A stretch of DNA of 7,858 nucleotides from an uncultured Bacillota bacterium. GTDB taxonomy: Bacteria > Bacillota > Clostridia > Peptostreptococcales > Anaerovoracaceae. Shown piece after piece: positions 5,601 to 7,858 of this stretch. The stretch's first letter is position 1, and each line of letters starts with the position of its first letter. The DNA lies in the NCBI GenBank assembly GCA_946631075.1, contig CAMOZS010000072.1:1-7858 (forward strand), read 5' to 3'. The notes beneath the pieces are model-generated. The model did no database searches, had not been told where the DNA came from, and saw only the letters and a list, made by a program, of their open reading frames with translations. Both the position numbers and the translations under genes were made by a program.

Positions 5601-7858
5601 CTTTGAAAACGGTCACTTCCGGGATCTTCAGGGTGATCCCGCTGATGCTGGTGCACCGGTTTCTCCAGTCGACGGTCGGGTCATTGCCCAGAGCTTCGTT
5701 ATAGTTTCTGTAGATCCGGACGGTCGCGATCTTGCCCGCCGCCGGATCGTCCTTGTTGTCGCTGTCTGCGATATCCGTCCAGGTTTCCGTCGCCTCGTCC
5801 CATACCTGGTAGGCTACGAAATAGTTCTGGGCGATGGCATCCTTCAAGGTGATGTCCTTATAGGAGCTTTCTGTCTGCTCATACTGGTCGGTCGTGTTCA
5901 GTGTGATCAGAGTGTCCTCGACCTCAACGCCCTGGTTTGCCAGCAGGTACTTGAGGTAGGCGCCCTTCACCTTCTCGGTTCCGTTCTTTTTGCTCGTGAA
6001 CTGAGCTTCCGCCTTGCCCCGGTTATCCGGCAGGTTCTGGATGTCCTCGATGGACATCTTCACATCGCCGCCTGCAAGACCCTTGACCGTGAAGTCTGCC
6101 GTCTCTTCCGGCTGGTCGTTCTCACCGACTACGATGGAGATCTTCTTCACATAGGTCAGAGACGATCCCTGAGAATTATGGGTGATCAGGCGGAGCGGAC
6201 CTCCATTGTTGCCCGCGGCCGCATCGTATCCTTCTCCGTTGGAGTGGCTCTTGTCGCCGATGACCAGCGGGTATCCGCCGACACCGTAAGCCAGGATGAT
6301 CGGCACATAGTTTCCACCGTCCAGGACGCCCTTCTCCAGTCCGTCCAGGCCGAATTTGCCGCGGATCTCCTGACTGTAGTTATCCGCCGCCGAAACGGTC
6401 ACGCTGATCGGATCATCGATGCCGGTCACATCGCCGGCTTCCTGTTTGACCCATCTCCAGAAGTTGATGCCTTCCCACGTGAAGTTCTGGACGACATTGG
6501 CCTCTTCTCTTTCGACCAGGGCCGTGTTGTCCTCGATCTCTCCGACGGTGAACTCCTTGTTGAAGAGTTCGTTTCCTTCTTTATCGGTGACCAAAAGCTG
6601 GACGGTCTCGTCTCTGTACTGCTTGTATACTTCCGCGCTGTTGTGGTTCCAGCTGGTCATCTCCGAAGCCGTCACTTCGATGGACTTGACGAACTTCATG
6701 TTGCTTGAGTTGTTGGCGTCCTCCGCGTCGGTCTGTCCCATGACGAACCGGACCGGGCCGCCGTTGTTGCCGTAATCGGGCTCGTAACCTTCGCTGGTCT
6801 TCTCAGCGACCAGAGGCAGGCCGTCTTCCTTATCGGCATCTCCAGCCTTTCCGCTGCCATAGGCCAGGATGACCGGCAGGTCGTCAGCTCCCGTTACGGA
6901 GTTGATGTAGTCGGACTTGCGGATCTGGGAAAGGGTGAATTCCTTACTCTCCCCGTCAGTGGTCGTCACGATGACCTTGTCCGCATTGCTCTTCAGGCCT
7001 ACTGCCGAAGAGGTCAGCAGGGAGTAAAGGTTGATCCCCCTGTATCTTGCCTGGGACGGGGTCTGCCCGTCACCGCTCTTCAGGAAGCTGTAGTCGCCGG
7101 TAAAGGCGATGGTCTGCTTGCCTTCCAGCTCGGATACCGGGAAGGCCTTTCCTTCTTCTCCCAGTCTGGTGCCCTCGCCCTTGATGGTCACGGTATTGTC
7201 CTTGTAGCTATCGTAAGGCGCCTTGGTATGGGCGTATTTGTCAGCCGACAGGTTGATGGTGATCGACTTCACGTCGGTCAGGGACTGGTCGGAGACAGAG
7301 CTGTCTGTATGAGGCATCAGGACAGCCAGAGGGCCGCCGTCGTTCTTGACGGTGACCGTGTTGGCGTAATCCGTACCGCCGGCCAGCTGGACTTCCTTCT
7401 GGTATCCTTCCGCGTTCTTATCCTTTACCATCGGCGCGCCGTTCTTGGCGTAGGCCAGGACCGGGGACAGGCCGTTCATCCCGGTCTCCGTGTTGCTGCC
7501 GTTGTTCGTAGCGAGCACGTCCGCCAGGCTGAGGGCCACTTCGTTGGTCCCGTCGCTGAAGGTAATGGTGCCCTTGTATCCCGGGATCTCGACCACTTCC
7601 TTCAGGAAGTAGTTCAGATCGATTCCTTCATACAGATCGCTGTAGGCGTTGCTTCCCTTGGTCAGCTGATAGAAGGTCTTGACCTTGGCCTGGGCCAGCT
7701 GGTTGCGGGAGAGGCCTCCCCCGTAGATCAGCTCTTCGATATCGCCCACTTTATAGGTGACGTTCTTCAGCTCAGGAGCATCCGCGTCCGATCCGTTCAG
7801 GATCTTCACCTGCAGGGTGCTGTTTTCCGCCATATCGGTGTAGACCTGATTGCTGTGG
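2614..7858 (-). CDS. Giant multidomain surface protein: SUOX-like repeats, Reg_prop propeller, fibronectin III (5' end outside window)
   Basis: This frame is open at the right edge; 1747 residues are visible. The first in-frame ATG (7833) has no ribosome binding site and is preceded by eight open codons, so it is probably internal, and the true start with its expected signal peptide lies outside. Counting from that methionine: an array of about four SUOX-like repeats (1-740) sharing motifs such as VILAYG, G-x-PLV and NNGGPxR; a seven-bladed propeller (741-1098) with DGxxWxG motifs; two near-duplicate SUOX-like domains (1111-1255, 1271-1409); an acidic helical spacer (1413-1553); and two fibronectin type III domains (1556-1739). 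There are only six cysteines after that methionine, none before residue 727. No LPxTG motif or C-terminal membrane segment is present. The protein is probably extracellular, for adhesion or ligand capture; the function is not known. A terminator follows the gene. Confidence 0.9.
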   Translation of the reverse strand, partial: HSNQVYTDMAENSTLQVKILNGSDADAPELKNVTYKVGDIEELIYGGGLSRNQLAQAKVKTFYQLTKGSNAYSDLYEGIDLNYFLKEVVEIPGYKGTITFSDGTNEVALSLADVLATNNGSNTETGMNGLSPVLAYAKNGAPMVKDKNAEGYQKEVQLAGGTDYANTVTVKNDGGPLAVLMPHTDSSVSDQSLTDVKSITINLSADKYAHTKAPYDSYKDNTVTIKGEGTRLGEEGKAFPVSELEGKQTIAFTGDYSFLKSGDGQTPSQARYRGINLYSLLTSSAVGLKSNADKVIVTTTDGESKEFTLSQIRKSDYINSVTGADDLPVILAYGSGKAGDADKEDGLPLVAEKTSEGYEPDYGNNGGPVRFVMGQTDAEDANNSSNMKFVKSIEVTASEMTSWNHNSAEVYKQYRDETVQLLVTDKEGNELFNKEFTVGEIEDNTALVEREEANVVQNFTWEGINFWRWVKQEAGDVTGIDDPISVTVSAADNYSQEIRGKFGLDGLEKGVLDGGNYVPIILAYGVGGYPLVIGDKSHSNGEGYDAAAGNNGGPLRLITHNSQGSSLTYVKKISIVVGENDQPEETADFTVKGLAGGDVKMSIEDIQNLPDNRGKAEAQFTSKKNGTEKVKGAYLKYLLANQGVEVEDTLITLNTTDQYEQTESSYKDITLKDAIAQNYFVAYQVWDEATETWTDIADSDNKDDPAAGKIATVRIYRNYNEALGNDPTVDWRNRCTSISGITLKIPEVTVFKEYDTSSGVRSTWMDGDGTLWVGTYGGGLYSKKAGDAGFSVMNTSSDPALMTDFTSAVAADEQGGVWVSQNASYTQPGNNQGVLYIQDGNIKQYKVESDPGTIPSNYVQAIKVDADGKVWFGSFGGLTIYDPQAGTWKTYDKANSDFPATSVNTITLDGKGGAWLGFYPDGTGTEADPYTGGFCHIDQDGTVTEKNVVTGEMTQDGSTSKLAQAWVRSIAIDQKGTVWVVASGTNLTENEGGTIWKLKGGTGEPQKYTGKEVFRDYLDGSATTEVRTVAVDPEGSLWFGTSADGVLKVENPKPNDDGTFNVAAQYAKETGSWSAENKNNIYSIDFWNDGTAYVGSAGGVQVLGDEPEATDQKPVKGDSDAENCDIAIEGSALAADGYYTIKGLKNAEGLTRTDAVFHWINSSGTAGETAVQGETIENIAAKVLGLEEGMAISQVTAVCSDGYKVTYTADQITREDLDGNKAMLIWKADGDNCDLTVALGQFSETDQNRKHWAADVVKLIIDGTEEEVPAEPAGDATAETADLTITGDALSRDGYFTIKGIKNTEGIDRVDATFSWRNSSGTDGSSTVQGATIENILDHIGLKEGAEIDTVEAISADGRSTTYTADQIFEEDLQGNKAMFIWTEGSDKVTKTIVGQFKEGEVNKGKWAKDVTKIIVHAKQPIDEDAVAQVMDAIDQLNEDVTLDDAEAIAAAREAYEALTDAEKAEIPQETLDKLEAAEQKLDEAITEAYVEQVEEMAAEIDYSLYDTTDKLNLWLAADRFKQEIAKAGSAEEAKAIYDEFQAKLAATKTADQKLVEKLNMGKLNAKAVPASYNTVNISWEGIAGAEVYEIARGESPDGEFETVKTTAQESYKDTVKVTGKTYYYKVRAVAYTGENVKAEGDYCEPLAVKTSMAKPVIKKVKAAKKKATVTWKKVGGAEGYEIYRATKKSGKYVKVKTINKASTVKFVNKKLKKGKSYFYKIKAFNTVDGQKVYTGFSSVKKVKIKK
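2617..3168 (-). other. Region of the giant gene encoding two C-terminal fibronectin type III domains
   Basis: The domains span residues 1556-1644 and 1646-1739. Each has the SWEGIAGAEVYEI or TWKKVGGAEGYEI strand motif, a Y-K-D or V-K-F strand, and the G-K-x-Y-x-YK(V/I)-(R/K)A motif typical of bacterial fibronectin III modules. The second is strikingly basic: 29 of the last 94 residues are lysine and the protein ends in VKIKK. This could help bind acidic wall polymers. Confidence 0.85.
3175..3597 (-). other. Region of the giant gene encoding an acidic alpha-helical spacer
   Basis: Residues 1413-1553 are rich in Ala, Glu, Asp, Lys and Leu with no glycine-rich loops, and carry the stretch AREAYEALTDAEKAEI followed by LDKLEAAEQKLDEA. 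This style of three-helix module is frequent between domains of clostridial surface proteins and probably acts as a stalk. A second helical part follows, ending near LVEKLNMG. Confidence 0.65.
3607..4503 (-). repeat. Two near-duplicate SUOX-like domains in tandem within the giant gene
   Basis: The halves 4503-4069 and 4023-3607 encode domains of about 140 residues that align along their length. Shared segments include DGYxTIKG, the run NSSGT, TVQG or AVQG with TIEN, the stretch TYTADQI, LxGNKAM followed by IW, GQF and W-A-x-DV. Between them is a Pro/Ala/Glu/Asp-rich linker. The first copy carries three cysteines (1116, 1191, 1225), while the second carries none. The fold assignment rests on the same motif order as the N-terminal array and is tentative; the duplication is plain. 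Confidence 0.8.
4540..5613 (-). other. Region of the giant gene encoding a seven-bladed Reg_prop-type beta-propeller
   Basis: Seven blade motifs are visible at intervals of about 45-60 residues: DGTLWVGTYGGG, EQGGVWVSQ, DGKVWFGSFGG, GKGGAWLGF, QKGTVWVVA, EGSLWFGTSADG and DGTAYVGSAGG. Most are followed by a short strand with GGxxxI or GVLxI, as in the two-component-regulator propeller repeats (PF07494). Such propellers usually act as extracellular sensor or binding platforms. Here there is no transmembrane or kinase part after the propeller, so it is not the classical hybrid sensor. Confidence 0.8.
5614..7858 (-). other. Region of the giant gene encoding an N-terminal array of SUOX-like repeats
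   Basis: Four consecutive units of about 160-190 residues can be traced at roughly 1-195, 205-390, 405-570 and 577-740 (counted from the methionine at 7833). Units 1-3 share a YxGIxLxxxL-like segment, a strand ending in V/ILAY, G-x-P-x-V, then an N-(D/N)-G-G-P motif and a closing V-K-x-I strand. Unit 4 keeps the GAYLKYLL and DQYEQ parts but lacks NGGP. This order of motifs resembles the molybdopterin-binding fold of sulfite oxidase family proteins. The family call is by pattern recognition only. Units 1-3 have no cysteine, so a molybdenum centre ligated by cysteine is not possible there. Confidence 0.55.

Noticed and set aside
4540..5613. A two-component hybrid sensor, because of the Reg_prop-type propeller.
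   Set aside because: No membrane segment, kinase or response regulator domain follows; the chain continues into repeats and fibronectin domains.
4384..6708. A 774-codon open frame on the plus strand opposite the giant gene.
   Set aside because: It runs antisense to a gene with clear domains, has no ribosome binding site or recognisable domain, and its open state follows from the GC-rich codon use of the real gene.
7833..7858. The ATG at 7833 as the true start of the giant gene.
   Set aside because: The frame stays open for eight codons up to the window edge, no ribosome binding site precedes the ATG, and no signal peptide follows it, so the gene most likely begins outside.

Overview
The window looks like a piece of a chromosome from an anaerobic Gram-positive bacterium of the class Clostridia. 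This is an inference from gene style: a giant secreted-type repeat protein ending in lysine-rich fibronectin type III modules, a DUF4143-type ATPase of the kind common in gut Clostridia, strong AGGAG-type ribosome binding sites, and GC-rich host genes. All genes I can support are on the minus strand, so the window is read from right to left. The tight species assignment is open; no RNA gene or complete mobile element was seen.

Region by region, in transcription order. (1) 7858 to 2614: a single reading frame for a very large extracellular protein, open at the right edge, with 1747 residues visible. It holds an N-terminal array of about four sulfite-oxidase-fold-like (SUOX-like) repeats without cysteine in the first three, a seven-bladed propeller of the Reg_prop type, two further near-duplicate SUOX-like domains, an alpha-helical spacer and two C-terminal fibronectin type III domains, the last very rich in lysine. 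(2) 2613 to 2453: a 160-base gap with an intrinsic terminator for the giant gene, followed directly by three 23-base tandem repeats, inverted repeats and a promoter candidate for the next gene. (3) 2452 to 1166: a COG1373/DUF4143 ATPase with Walker A and B motifs and a PD-(D/E)XK-like C-terminal motif. It is visibly AT-richer than its neighbours, with its own promoter, and looks like a later insertion. (4) 1164 to 142: a FecCD/BtuC-family permease, starting one base after the ATPase stop codon and lacking a clear ribosome binding site. (5) 137 to the left edge: the first 45 residues of the matching ABC ATPase, ending inside Walker A.

How they may work together: the permease and ATPase form the membrane core of an importer for an iron chelate, haem or corrinoid-type ligand. 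The substrate-binding protein is not in the window. The giant surface protein next door could capture or present a ligand, but this is only a neighbourhood argument, and the terminator and the intervening ATPase gene separate the two transcriptionally. The most notable items are the architecture of the giant protein and the repeat-based, probably self-controlled promoter of the DUF4143 ATPase, which now appears to drive the transporter genes too.
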